The translations under genes and the position numbers were made by a program. Below are positions 8,639-17,852 of a DNA stretch of 64,000 nt, piece by piece. This DNA is from Cupriavidus pauculus. GTDB taxonomy: Bacteria; Pseudomonadota; Gammaproteobacteria; Burkholderiales; Burkholderiaceae. Position 1 is the first letter of the stretch; each line of letters starts with the position of its first letter. The stretch is taken from NCBI RefSeq assembly GCF_002858765.1, contig NZ_PJRP01000001.1:276742-340741 (forward strand), written 5' to 3'. The notes beneath the pieces were generated by a model that was not told where the DNA came from, made no database searches, and saw only the letters and a list, made by a program, of their open reading frames with translations.

Positions 8639-11497
8639 ATGACTGACACCGCCCGCCCGGACCCCGACGCCCTGCTGCAACGCATGCAGGCGGATGGCGT
8701 GCGCGCCGCGCGCGGCAAGCTGCGGGTCTACTTTGGTGCATCGGCCGGCGTGGGCAAGACCTTTGCCATGCTGGCGGCCGCGCGGGCCTTGCGCGAGCAG
8801 GGCGTGGACATGGTGATCGGCGTGGTCGAAACCCACGGCCGCGCCGAAACCGAATCGCTGGTGGATGGCCTGGAGCGACTGCCGCTGCGCGATGTGCCCT
8901 ATCGGGACCGCGTGCTGCAGGAGTTCGATCTCGATGGCGCGCTGGCGCGGCGCCCTGCGCTGGTGCTCGTCGACGAACTCGCGCACTCGAACGCGGCGGG
9001 CAGCCGCCATCCCAAGCGCTGGCAGGACATCCAGGAACTGCAGGCCGCCGGCATCGACGTCTGGACCACGGTCAACGTCCAGCACCTGGACAGCCTGAAC
9101 CAGGCCGTGGGCGGCATCACCGGCGTGCGCGTCTGGGAAACCGTGCCCGACGCCGTGTTCGATGGCGCCGATGAAGTGGTGCTGGTGGACCTGCCCGCCG
9201 ACGAACTGCTGCGCCGGCTGCGCGAAGGCAAGGTGTACCTGCCCGAGCAGGCGCGCCACGCGGCCCGCCATTTCTTCCGCAAGGGCAATCTGATCGCGCT
9301 GCGCGAACTGGCGCTGCGCCGCACCGCCGATCGCGTCGATGACGACGTGCGCGCCTACCGCCATGCCGAGGCGATCCAGCCGGTCTGGCGCACGCGCGAG
9401 GCCGTGCTGGCGTGCATTGGCACCGGCGACGATGCCGAACAGGTGGTGCGCAGCGCGCGGCGCCTGGCCAGCCAGCTCGACTGCGACTGGCACGTGGTCA
9501 CCATCGCCACGCCACGGCTGATGCCGCTGGCCGACCCCATTCGCGTGCGCGTGCGCGCGGCCATGCAACTGGCCGAGGAACTGGGCGCCCGCACCGAGAC
9601 GCTGGCCGGACACGACATGGTCAAATCGGTAGCGGGCTACGTGCGCCGCCACAACCTGACCAAGGTGCTGGTGGGGCGCGCCCGTACCGACTGGCACGCC
9701 GAAGGCAGCCTGGTGAACCAGGCGCGCATGTGGCTGGCGCGCGCGTTGTCGCCGGTAGTGGGCGCGGGCAACCGGCTGATCGGCAGGCAGACGTTTGCCG
9801 ATGCGCTGGCGGCCGGATGCCCCGAGATCGACGTGATCCGCGTAGCCGCCGACACCACGCGTGCCGATCTGCGGCCGCGCGCGCCGCAGATGGTGACGCC
9901 CCACGACGATGCCGAGGCGCAGGCCGCCATCGAGGCTCGGGCCGAACTGGCACGCACGCGCCGGCGCGACTACGCGTTCGCCTTGGTGTGGTGCGCCGGT
10001 GCCACGGGGCTGTCGATGCTGGCGCGTCCGTGGTTCGACCTGGTCAACATCGCCATGTTGTTCCTGGCCGGCGTGGTTGGCGTGGCCTTGCGCCATGGCC
10101 GGGGGCCGGCGGCGCTGGCATCGGTGCTGGCGGTGGCGGCGTTCGATTTCTTCTTCGTGGCGCCCACGATGTCGTTTGCCGTCAGCGATGTGCAGTACCT
10201 GCTGACGTTCTTTGTCCTGCTGACGGTCGGCCTCGTCATCGGTCAGCTGACAGCTGGCCTGCGCGAGCAGGCGCAGGTGGCCGTGCGGCGCGAAACCGAT
10301 GCGCGCACGCTGTATGAACTGGCCCGCGAACTGTCGGCCGCGCTGACCACGGAGCAGGTGGTCGAGATCGGCAGCCGCTTCATGCGCGCCGCGTTCGAGG
10401 CGCATGTGACGTTCTTCCTGGTGTCAGAGCAGGGGCGGCTGGTGCCAATGACGCGCGGCACCCCGGCCGAGCACGCTGACAAGACCGACAAGGGCGAGGC
10501 CATCGACACGGTGCTGGCGCAATGGGTGTTCGACCATGGCCAACCGGCCGGCACAGGCACCCATACGCTGCCCGGCAGCACGGTGCTCTACCTGCCGCTG
10601 AAGGCGCCGATGCAGACGCGTGGCGTGCTGGCCGTGGAGCCGCGCGCCTGGCACGCGCTGGCCGAGCCCGAACTGCGGCGCCAGGCCGATGTCTTCACCA
10701 CGCTGATCGCCATCGGCATCGAGCGGCTGCACTACGTGGAAGTGGCGCAGCGCGCGCTGGTGTCGATCGAATCGGAACGGCTGCGTAGCTCGCTGCTGGC
10801 CGCCGTGTCGCACGACCTGCGCACGCCGCTGACGGGGCTGATCGGCATGGCCGAGACGCTGCAGCGGGCCACGCCACCGCTGGCAGGCGACGTGGCCGAG
10901 ACGGTCGACGCCATGCGCGGCCAGGCGCTGCGCATGCGCACCATGGTGGTGAACCTGCTCGACATGGCCAGGCTACAGCAGCACGACGTGTCGCTGCAGC
11001 GCGGCTGGCAATCGCTGGAGGAACTGGTGGGCGCGGCACTGGCGTCGATGCGCGAGGCACTGAAGGCGCATCGCGTGCAGGTGACCGACCTGTCCGCGCT
11101 GCCGCTGGTGGAGTGCGACGGCGTGCTGATGGAGCGCGTGCTGTGCAACCTGCTGGAGAACGCAGCCAAGTACACCGCGCCCGGCACCGTGGTGCGCATC
11201 CGCGGCGAGCTGCTGGACGACGAAGTGCGCCTGGTCGTCGAGGACGAAGGCCCCGGCGTGGCGCCGGGCCAGGAGCGCCACATCTTCGAGAAATTCACGC
11301 GCGGCCAGCGCGAATCGGCTACCGCCGGCGTGGGCCTGGGGCTGGCCGTGTGCGACGCCATTATGCAGGCCCACGGTGGCCGCATCTGGGTGGAATCGGC
11401 CGGCCCCGGCGCACGCTTCATGCTGGCGCTGCCGCGCGGCAATCCTCCCGCCGTCGAGCCGGAACCGCTCGACGCCATCCTTCCTGATCCGCACTGA
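8639..11497 (+). CDS. kdpD: Osmosensitive K+ channel sensor histidine kinase KdpD
   Basis: 952-residue sensor kinase controlling kdp expression. Order: KdpD N-domain with Walker A GASAGVGKT (about 33-41), Usp-like domain (about 250-380), four-helix DUF4118 membrane region (about 440-540), a GAF-like segment, HisKA with phospho-acceptor H725 in VSHDLRTPL, and HATPase with DEGPGV and GVGLGLAVC. ATG 8639 was chosen over an in-frame GTG at 8597, which lies just past the repeat. It overlaps nothing and is followed one base later by kdpE. Confidence 0.95.
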   Translation: MTDTARPDPDALLQRMQADGVRAARGKLRVYFGASAGVGKTFAMLAAARALREQGVDMVIGVVETHGRAETESLVDGLERLPLRDVPYRDRVLQEFDLDGALARRPALVLVDELAHSNAAGSRHPKRWQDIQELQAAGIDVWTTVNVQHLDSLNQAVGGITGVRVWETVPDAVFDGADEVVLVDLPADELLRRLREGKVYLPEQARHAARHFFRKGNLIALRELALRRTADRVDDDVRAYRHAEAIQPVWRTREAVLACIGTGDDAEQVVRSARRLASQLDCDWHVVTIATPRLMPLADPIRVRVRAAMQLAEELGARTETLAGHDMVKSVAGYVRRHNLTKVLVGRARTDWHAEGSLVNQARMWLARALSPVVGAGNRLIGRQTFADALAAGCPEIDVIRVAADTTRADLRPRAPQMVTPHDDAEAQAAIEARAELARTRRRDYAFALVWCAGATGLSMLARPWFDLVNIAMLFLAGVVGVALRHGRGPAALASVLAVAAFDFFFVAPTMSFAVSDVQYLLTFFVLLTVGLVIGQLTAGLREQAQVAVRRETDARTLYELARELSAALTTEQVVEIGSRFMRAAFEAHVTFFLVSEQGRLVPMTRGTPAEHADKTDKGEAIDTVLAQWVFDHGQPAGTGTHTLPGSTVLYLPLKAPMQTRGVLAVEPRAWHALAEPELRRQADVFTTLIAIGIERLHYVEVAQRALVSIESERLRSSLLAAVSHDLRTPLTGLIGMAETLQRATPPLAGDVAETVDAMRGQALRMRTMVVNLLDMARLQQHDVSLQRGWQSLEELVGAALASMREALKAHRVQVTDLSALPLVECDGVLMERVLCNLLENAAKYTAPGTVVRIRGELLDDEVRLVVEDEGPGVAPGQERHIFEKFTRGQRESATAGVGLGLAVCDAIMQAHGGRIWVESAGPGARFMLALPRGNPPAVEPEPLDAILPDPH

Positions 11498-11498
11498 G

Positions 11499-12194
11499 AT
11501 GCCATTCGATTATTCGCCGACCGTGTTGCTGGTCGAGGACGAACCCCATATCCGCCGCTTCGTGCGTGAATCGCTGCAGGCCGAAGGCTGCACAGTGCAC
11601 GAGGCCGACACGCTCAAGCGTGGCCTGATCGACGCCGGCACGCGCCAGCCGGACATCGTGATCCTGGACCTGGGCCTGCCCGATGGCGACGGCATGACGC
11701 TGATCCGCGAAATGCGCACCTGGACGGAGGTGCCGGTGCTGGTGCTGTCCGCGCGCACCGACGAAGCCGACAAGATCGCCGCGCTCGATGCCGGTGCCGA
11801 CGACTACCTGACCAAGCCGTTCGGCGTGGGCGAACTGGTGGCGCGCGTGCGCGTGCTGCTGCGCCGCCACGCGAAGACGAACCCGCAGGGCACGCCGCAG
11901 ATCACGTTCGGCGATGTCCGCGTGGACATGGCCAACCGGCTGGTCACGCGCGGCGACGCGCAGGTGCATCTGACCCCCATCGAATACCGGCTGCTGGCGG
12001 TGCTGATCGCCCATCGCGGCAAGGTCATGACCCATCGCGAACTGCTGCGCGAGGTCTGGGGGCCGGCCCACTCGGAAAGCAGCCACTACCTGCGTGTCTA
12101 CATGGGACACCTGCGCCACAAGCTGGAACTGGACCCCGCGCAGCCGGTGCACCTGCTGACCGAGGTGGGCGTCGGATACCGGTTCGCGGGATAG
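11499..12194 (+). CDS. kdpE: Response regulator KdpE
   Basis: 231-residue OmpR/PhoB-type regulator. The receiver domain (1-120) has the acidic pocket at VEDE and phospho-acceptor D57 in VILDLGLPDGDG; the winged-helix DNA-binding domain spans about 130-231 and ends YRFAG. Phosphorylated by KdpD, it activates the kdp operon, presumably through the T-rich site at 3353-3369. The start lies one base after the kdpD stop, so the two are translationally linked. Confidence 0.95.
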   Translation: MPFDYSPTVLLVEDEPHIRRFVRESLQAEGCTVHEADTLKRGLIDAGTRQPDIVILDLGLPDGDGMTLIREMRTWTEVPVLVLSARTDEADKIAALDAGADDYLTKPFGVGELVARVRVLLRRHAKTNPQGTPQITFGDVRVDMANRLVTRGDAQVHLTPIEYRLLAVLIAHRGKVMTHRELLREVWGPAHSESSHYLRVYMGHLRHKLELDPAQPVHLLTEVGVGYRFAG

Positions 12195-12298
12195 GTAGGG
12201 CAGGCTGGGAAGGCCGGAGAAGCAGGAAGGCCGGAGAGACAGGGCGCACCCATCACAGGACGCCCGGTCGCGCGATGGAACCGTTCTGGTCTACCAGA

Positions 12299-12333
12299 TT
12301 CCATGGCCCTGTACGTCGAGTTTGGAAGGATTG
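12299..12333 (+). promoter_or_regulatory. Leader element shared by the two head-repeat genes (copy 1)
   Basis: TTCCATG (12299-12305), a 17-base spacer and TGGAAGGATTG (12323-12333) are found 78 bases before the start of the decayed head-repeat gene. The same two blocks, with an 18-base spacer, lie 68 bases before the second copy at 21892. TTCCA and TGGAA are complementary. This is a conserved promoter or leader signal of unknown type; its function is inferred only from conservation. Confidence 0.4.
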
Positions 12334-12411
12334 GATGGCCATCGTGGCAGCCAGGGCGATCACGCCAGCTACCGCGAGGGCGATTCCGAAACTGACTTCT
12401 GGAGCGACGCA

Positions 12412-13343
12412 ATGACACAAAACGTATCTCAGCAGGCCGCCGCACTGGCCGCAGGCGTTCAATATTTCCGCGCCAACAGCACGGGCCCCGATGCAACCGC
12501 CACCGGCACCAACGCCATTGCCATTGGGGATACGGCCCTGGTGGATGGCGATCACAACACCCTGGCGATCGGCACGGGCGCCCACAGTGGCGGGAACTAC
12601 AGCGCGGCGGTGGGCCGGGAGGCGACGGCCACGGCCGTCTGGTCGACGGCGCTCGGTGCCCAAAGCGCCGCCATCGGCGAAAAAAGTACCGCGCTGGGCA
12701 GTTCTACCGTGGCATCGGCCATCAACACCATGGCCGTGGGTATCAAGGCTGCCGCCGTTGCCGAAAGCGCGACGGCGTTCGGGCAACTGGCCAATGCGAC
12801 GGCGCCTTATAGCGTTGCCATTGGCGTGGCCAGTGCGGCCACCGCGGGCGACGCTATCGCTATCGGCACCAAGGCCGGTGCCTCGGCAGCCAATTCGATC
12901 GCACTGGGCCTGGCCCTGGTATCCGCCGCACGGGGCATCGCGATTGGCGACCAGAGCTATGTCAGTGGTTCGCAGGCCGTGGCGATCGCATCGAATTTCA
13001 GCGCCAGCGCGTTGTTTGCCGATGCGATCGGGGCGAAGTCGCAAGCCACGCAGCCCGGTGCCGTTGCCCTGGGAACCAGCTCGACGGCCACGGCGATCTT
13101 CAGTCTCGCCCTGGGCAGCCAGGCACGAGCCAATGTGGATTACGGTGTGGCGCTGGGCAATGAATCGGTTTGCGATCGTCCGATGGCGGTGTCGGTTGGC
13201 CGCGAAGGCGTGCGGACGCGGTAAATCGTGAATGTGGCGGCGGCGACACAAGGCACCGACGCGGTGAATCTTGAACAGCTTCAGCAGGAACTGGTCAGAT
13301 CGCCGCGCTGGCCACGCGCGTGACGGCACTGGAAAACGCCTGA
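12412..13343 (+). pseudogene. Decayed trimeric-autotransporter-like head repeat protein (copy 1)
   Basis: Starting at MTQNVSQQAAALAAGVQYF, the frame encodes about 270 residues of YadA/Hep_Hag head repeats (periodic AIAIG, SIALG, AVALG strands about every 14 residues). It stops at TAA 13222-13224, exactly where relatives continue RQIVNVAAGT; the same frame after the stop reads IVNVAAATQGTDAVN, so one C-to-T change ended it. A second lesion, a frameshift near 13295-13300, precedes a tail reading IAALATRVTALENA and the old stop at 13341-13343. No signal peptide and no YadA membrane anchor are visible. An upstream in-frame start (12322) exists but lacks support. Confidence 0.75.
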
Positions 13344-13410
13344 TTCTCTGACTGGCGTGCTGCCCCGCAATGGCGTGCCATCGGCGGGGCGCCGACACGC
13401 TTCCTTTTAT

Positions 13411-13445
13411 AGTATTCATACTAAGAATATTGAATCGTATTCAAT
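13411..13445. promoter_or_regulatory. AT-rich double palindrome upstream of the Sel1 gene
   Basis: In an AT-rich island (about 13405-13475) within GC-rich DNA, two inverted repeats lie side by side: AGTATTCATACT (13411-13422) and ATTGAATCGTATTCAAT (13429-13445, 6-bp arms). The second block shares TATTCA with the first. They sit about 110-140 bases before the chosen start of the Sel1-repeat gene and look like operator or promoter sequence. Binding protein unknown. Confidence 0.45.
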
Positions 13446-13553
13446 CGTAAACAAAATCCTTTAAGTGAATAAGCGCGCCGATGGATAGCCAACTACACTG
13501 AATTGACCGTCTCACTGTCCAGCACCGTCCCCGCCGGCCTTCGGAGTTTCGCC

Positions 13554-14252
13554 ATGCCCGCATCCGTCGCCTCGAAGATCCGTCTGGCCTTGCTGGTGCT
13601 TGCCTCGGTCGCCGGCTTGCACGCCTACGCGGCTGCCGAACCCCCCGCTCCCGCCCAGGCCCAGACCCGCGAAGCCGTCACTGCCTACGAGGCTGGCCAT
13701 TTCGATGCTGCGCTGAAGGGCTTCGCCGAGGCGGCGCAGAAAGGCAACCGGCTGGCCCAGTTCAATTACGCAATGATGCTGCTGCGTGGCGAAGGCACGA
13801 CAGCCAAGCCCCAGGAAGCACTGGTCTGGCTGCGCCGCGCGGCCGACAACCAGATGACACATGCGCAGTACACATTCGGGGATCTGTACGAGCGCGGCGA
13901 GCTGGTGCCGAAGTCGCTGGAGGAAGCCAACCGCTGGTATGAGCGCGCGGCGCAGGGCGGCCATATCCAGGCGCAGATGGCGCTGGCCACCAACTACTTC
14001 ACGGGGCGTGGCGTGCCGCTGGACTACGGCAAGGCGTTCACCTGGTACTCGAAGGCGGCCGCCGCCGGCGACGGCGGGGCGCAGTACATCGTGGGCAGCT
14101 ACTACGAGCGCGGCTACCCGGGCATCGTGGACAAGGATATCGAGCAGGCCAAGATCTGGTACGCCCGGGCGGCGTCGCACGGCGATCCCGGCGCGCTGGC
14201 CAAGCTGCGGTCCTTGCTGGAGGAAGGCCTGCGCGCGAAGAATCAGATGTAG
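13554..14252 (+). CDS. Secreted Sel1-repeat protein
   Basis: 232 residues beginning with a signal peptide (MPASVASKIRLALLVLASVA, cleavage near AYA-AAE). The mature part holds four to five Sel1/TPR-like repeats (AxxNYAxMLLRGEG, AQYTFGDLYERG, AQMALATNYFTGRG, AQYIVGSYYERG), a fold used for protein-protein contacts. Probably periplasmic. It lies 107 bases before the putative ligase operon on the same strand and could belong to it, but a promoter of its own (AT-rich palindromes upstream) is likely. The frame extends to a TTG at 13503; ATG 13554 gives the proper signal sequence. Confidence 0.85.
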   Translation: MPASVASKIRLALLVLASVAGLHAYAAAEPPAPAQAQTREAVTAYEAGHFDAALKGFAEAAQKGNRLAQFNYAMMLLRGEGTTAKPQEALVWLRRAADNQMTHAQYTFGDLYERGELVPKSLEEANRWYERAAQGGHIQAQMALATNYFTGRGVPLDYGKAFTWYSKAAAAGDGGAQYIVGSYYERGYPGIVDKDIEQAKIWYARAASHGDPGALAKLRSLLEEGLRAKNQM

Positions 14253-14358
14253 GAGATATCGGCCGGCGCGGTTGCCGGCCGCCGCCCGTCGGCAGGGAAC
14301 GGGCAGGCGGTACAAGTCTTGCTAAGCCTGACGCTACACACAACCCCGGGGGTCGCCA

Positions 14359-17300
14359 GTGGTCACGCACGTCGCGCTGAGTCATGTCACACACTACCGC
14401 TATGACCGTCCGGTGCAGTTGTCGCCGCAGGTTGTACGCCTGCGTCCGGCACCGCATTGCCGCACGCCGATCCTGGCCTACTCGCTGCGCATCGAACCGG
14501 TGCAGCATTTCGTCAACTGGCAGCAGGACCCATTCTCGAACTACCTGGCCCGCCTGGTGATTCCGGAGAAAACCACGGAATTCCGCGTGACGGTGGACCT
14601 GATCGCCGAGATGGCGGTCTACAACCCGTTCGATTTCTTCCTGGAGCCGTCGGCCGAGAAGATTCCGTTTGCCTACGATGCCGGGCTGGCGCACGACCTC
14701 GCGCCCTACCTGGCAAAAGACCCGCTGACGCCGCGCCTTTCCACCTTTGTCGACAGCATCGACCGCGCGCCGCGTGCCACGCTGGATTTCCTGGTGGACC
14801 TGAACCAGCGGCTGCAGCGCGAGATCCGCTACCTGATCCGCATGGAACCGGGCGTGCAGTCGCCCGAGACCACGCTGGAAAACGCGTCGGGATCGTGCCG
14901 CGACACCGGTTGGCTGCTTGTGCAGACGTTGCGGCATCTGGGGCTGGCCGCGCGCTTCGTGTCCGGCTATCTGCTGCAGCTGACCCCCGATGTGAAAGCC
15001 GTGGATGGCCCGGTGGGCGCCGAAGCCGATTTCACCGACCTGCACGCCTGGTGCGAGGTCTACCTGCCCGGCGCAGGCTGGATCGGGCTCGATCCCACGT
15101 CGGGGCTGCTGGCCGGCGAGGGCCATATTCCGCTGGCCTGCACGCCGGAGCCCAGCAGCGCGGCGCCGGTCAGCGGGGCGGTGGACGAGTGTGAGGTGAC
15201 GTTCGAGCACCATATGTCGATCGCGCGCATCTACGAGTCGCCGCGCGTGACCAAGCCCTATACCGATGCGCAGTGGACGGCCATTGACGCAGCCGGCCTG
15301 GCCGTCGACCGCCAGCTGCAGGCGCTCGACGTACGGTTGACGATGGGCGGCGAGCCCACCTTCGTCGCCGCGCGCGACCGTGACGGCGCCGAGTGGAACA
15401 CCGATGCGCTGGGGCCCACCAAGCGCGGCCTGGCCACCGAACTGGTGCACAAGTTGCGGGCGCGCTACGGCGAAGGCGGCTTCCTGCATTTCGGCCAGGG
15501 CAAGTGGTATCCCGGCGAACAGTTGCCGCGCTGGGCGCTGTCGATCTGCTGGCGTGCCGATGGGCAGCCTTGCTGGCAGGACCCATCGCTGTTTGCCGAC
15601 GAGCGCCAGCTCGACCACTACACGCCGGCCGATGCCCAGCGCTTTCTCGACACGCTGGCGCGGCGGCTCGGGCTCGACGCCAGCGCCGTCACGCCCGGCT
15701 ACGAGGACGTCTGGTACTACCTGTGGCGCGAGCGCCGGCTACCCGTCAACGTCGATCCGTTCGAGGCGAAGCTCGACGACGAAATGGAGCGCACCCGGCT
15801 GCGGCGCGTGTTCGACGCCGGGCTGTCCAGCGTCACCGGCTACGTGCTGCCGCTGGCGCGCGACAGTCAGGACGATAGTCAGGGCGGCGGCTGGCTGACC
15901 AGCCGCTGGTTCGTGCGCGACGAACGCATGTACCTGCTGCCCGGCGATTCGCCGATGGGTTACCGGCTGCCGCTCGATTCGCTGCCGTGGGTGTCGAAGG
16001 CCGACTACCCGTGGCAATTCGAGCAGGACCCGTTCGCACCCCGCTCGCCGCTGCCAACGGCGGCGCCGCTGCGCGCGCAATCGCCGGCCGCCGCCTACAG
16101 CCCGGCGGCAATGGCCGCACGCCGGGCCGAAGCGCGTGGCCAGCCACGCCCGGGTGGCAAGCTCGCCACGCCGGCCATGGCGCCGGCGCGCGGAGAATCG
16201 GCCGGCGACACCATCCGCACGGCGCTCTGCGTGGAGGTGCGCCACCCAAGCCGTGCCGCCGGCCCCGCCGTCGAAGCCAAGTCCATGGATGACAAGCGCG
16301 GCATCCTCTATGTCTTCATGCCGCCGCTGACCGTGCTGGAGGATTACCTGGCGCTGCTGTCGGAGGTGGAAGCCACCGCCGCCGAACTGGGCGTGAGGAT
16401 CGTGCTGGAAGGTTATCCGCCTCCGCGCGACCCGCGTCTGAAGCTGCTGCAGGTGACGCCAGACCCGGGCGTGATCGAGGTTAACATCCATCCCGCCGCC
16501 AACTGGCCGGAACTGGTGGACCACACCGACTACCTGTACCAGGCCGCGCACGAAACGCACCTGTCCACCGAGAAGTTCATGCTCGACGGGCGCCACACCG
16601 GCACCGGCGGCGGCAACCACTTCGTGCTGGGCGGCGCCACGGCGGCCGACAGCCCGTTCCTGCGCCGACCCGACGTGCTGGCCAGCCTGATCGCGTACTG
16701 GCTCAACCATCCGTCGCTGTCGTACCTGTTCTCGGGGCTGTTCATCGGACCGACCAGCCAGGCGCCCCGCGTGGACGAGGCGCGCAACGACCAGGTCTAC
16801 GAACTGGACATCGCGTTCGACGAACTGCGCCGCCAGCTTGACCTGTGCGAGGTGATGGGCAATGGCCAGGTGCCGCCGTGGCTGATCGACCGCATCCTGC
16901 GCAACCTGCTGGTCGACGTGACGGGCAACACGCACCGTTCCGAGTTCTGCATCGACAAGCTGTACTCGCCCGACGGGCCCACGGGCCGGCTGGGGCTGCT
17001 GGAACTGCGCGCGTTCGAGATGCCGCCGCACGCGCGCATGAGCCTGGTGCAGCAACTGCTGCTGCGCGCGATGGTGGCACGCTTCTGGCGCACGCCGTAC
17101 ACGGCGCGGCTGACGCGCTGGGGCAGCGCGCTGCACGACCGGTTCATGCTTGGCACCTTCGTGCAGATGGATTTCGACGATGTGCTGGCCGAAATGCGCG
17201 CCGCCGGCTTTGTCTTCGAGTCGAGCTGGTTCGCGCCGCATTTCGAGTTCCGCTTCCCGCGCGTGGGCGAGGTCGACGTGGCGGGGCTGTCGCTGACGCT

Positions 17301-17796
17301 GCGCACCGCGCTGGAGCCGTGGCATGTGATGGGCGAGGAGGGTGCGCCCGGCGGCAACGTACGCTATGTCGATTCGTCGGTGGAACGCATCGAGGTCAGC
17401 GTGCTGGGCATGAACGACAACCGGCACGTGGTCACGGTCAACGGCCAGACCATTCCGCTGCAGCCTACCGGGCGGGCCGGCGAGTTCGTGGCCGGGGTGC
17501 GCTATCGCGCCTGGGCGCCGCCTTCGTCGCTGCATCCCACCATCCCGTCGCACGCGCCGCTGACCTTCGACGTGGTGGATACGTGGATGGACCGCAGCCT
17601 GGGCGGCTGTCAGTATCATGTTTCGCACCCGGGCGGCCGTAATTACCAGACATTCCCGGTCAATGCATACGAGGCGGAAAGTCGTCGCCTGGCGCGGTTC
17701 TTCGCGATCGGGCATACGCCGGGGCGGTCGGTGGCGCCGCCGCCACGCCGCAGTCTGGAATTCCCGTTCACGCTGGACCTGCGCGATATTGCGTAG
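14359..17796 (+). CDS. Transglutaminase-like / DUF2126 putative amidoligase fusion
   Basis: 1145-residue two-part protein with a GTG start. The N-terminal 280 residues are a bacterial transglutaminase-like cysteine protease with triad C180 (GSCRDTGW), H229 (DLHAWCEV) and D245 (GLDPTSG). The remainder is DUF2126, annotated in Pfam as a putative amidoligase (glutamine-synthetase-like); MGGEPTFV, LHFGQGKWYPGEQLP and the glycine-rich GTGGGNHFVLGG near residue 746 are conserved-looking. Predicted role: form and cleave peptide or amide bonds in a small-molecule or peptide pathway; substrate unknown. It overlaps the next gene's long frame and forms an operon with the ATP-grasp and transglutaminase genes. 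Confidence 0.88.
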   Translation: MVTHVALSHVTHYRYDRPVQLSPQVVRLRPAPHCRTPILAYSLRIEPVQHFVNWQQDPFSNYLARLVIPEKTTEFRVTVDLIAEMAVYNPFDFFLEPSAEKIPFAYDAGLAHDLAPYLAKDPLTPRLSTFVDSIDRAPRATLDFLVDLNQRLQREIRYLIRMEPGVQSPETTLENASGSCRDTGWLLVQTLRHLGLAARFVSGYLLQLTPDVKAVDGPVGAEADFTDLHAWCEVYLPGAGWIGLDPTSGLLAGEGHIPLACTPEPSSAAPVSGAVDECEVTFEHHMSIARIYESPRVTKPYTDAQWTAIDAAGLAVDRQLQALDVRLTMGGEPTFVAARDRDGAEWNTDALGPTKRGLATELVHKLRARYGEGGFLHFGQGKWYPGEQLPRWALSICWRADGQPCWQDPSLFADERQLDHYTPADAQRFLDTLARRLGLDASAVTPGYEDVWYYLWRERRLPVNVDPFEAKLDDEMERTRLRRVFDAGLSSVTGYVLPLARDSQDDSQGGGWLTSRWFVRDERMYLLPGDSPMGYRLPLDSLPWVSKADYPWQFEQDPFAPRSPLPTAAPLRAQSPAAAYSPAAMAARRAEARGQPRPGGKLATPAMAPARGESAGDTIRTALCVEVRHPSRAAGPAVEAKSMDDKRGILYVFMPPLTVLEDYLALLSEVEATAAELGVRIVLEGYPPPRDPRLKLLQVTPDPGVIEVNIHPAANWPELVDHTDYLYQAAHETHLSTEKFMLDGRHTGTGGGNHFVLGGATAADSPFLRRPDVLASLIAYWLNHPSLSYLFSGLFIGPTSQAPRVDEARNDQVYELDIAFDELRRQLDLCEVMGNGQVPPWLIDRILRNLLVDVTGNTHRSEFCIDKLYSPDGPTGRLGLLELRAFEMPPHARMSLVQQLLLRAMVARFWRTPYTARLTRWGSALHDRFMLGTFVQMDFDDVLAEMRAAGFVFESSWFAPHFEFRFPRVGEVDVAGLSLTLRTALEPWHVMGEEGAPGGNVRYVDSSVERIEVSVLGMNDNRHVVTVNGQTIPLQPTGRAGEFVAGVRYRAWAPPSSLHPTIPSHAPLTFDVVDTWMDRSLGGCQYHVSHPGGRNYQTFPVNAYEAESRRLARFFAIGHTPGRSVAPPPRRSLEFPFTLDLRDIA

Positions 17797-17852
17797 TGCA
17801 CCGGCGTAACCGGCATGTCCGGCGTGCCCAGCCCACAGGAGAAACGTCAGCC

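Noticed and set aside
7841..10405. 854-codon minus-strand ORF
   Set aside because: It lies opposite kdpC and kdpD and is His/Arg/Gln-rich with no domain, as expected for the shadow of GC-rich coding DNA.
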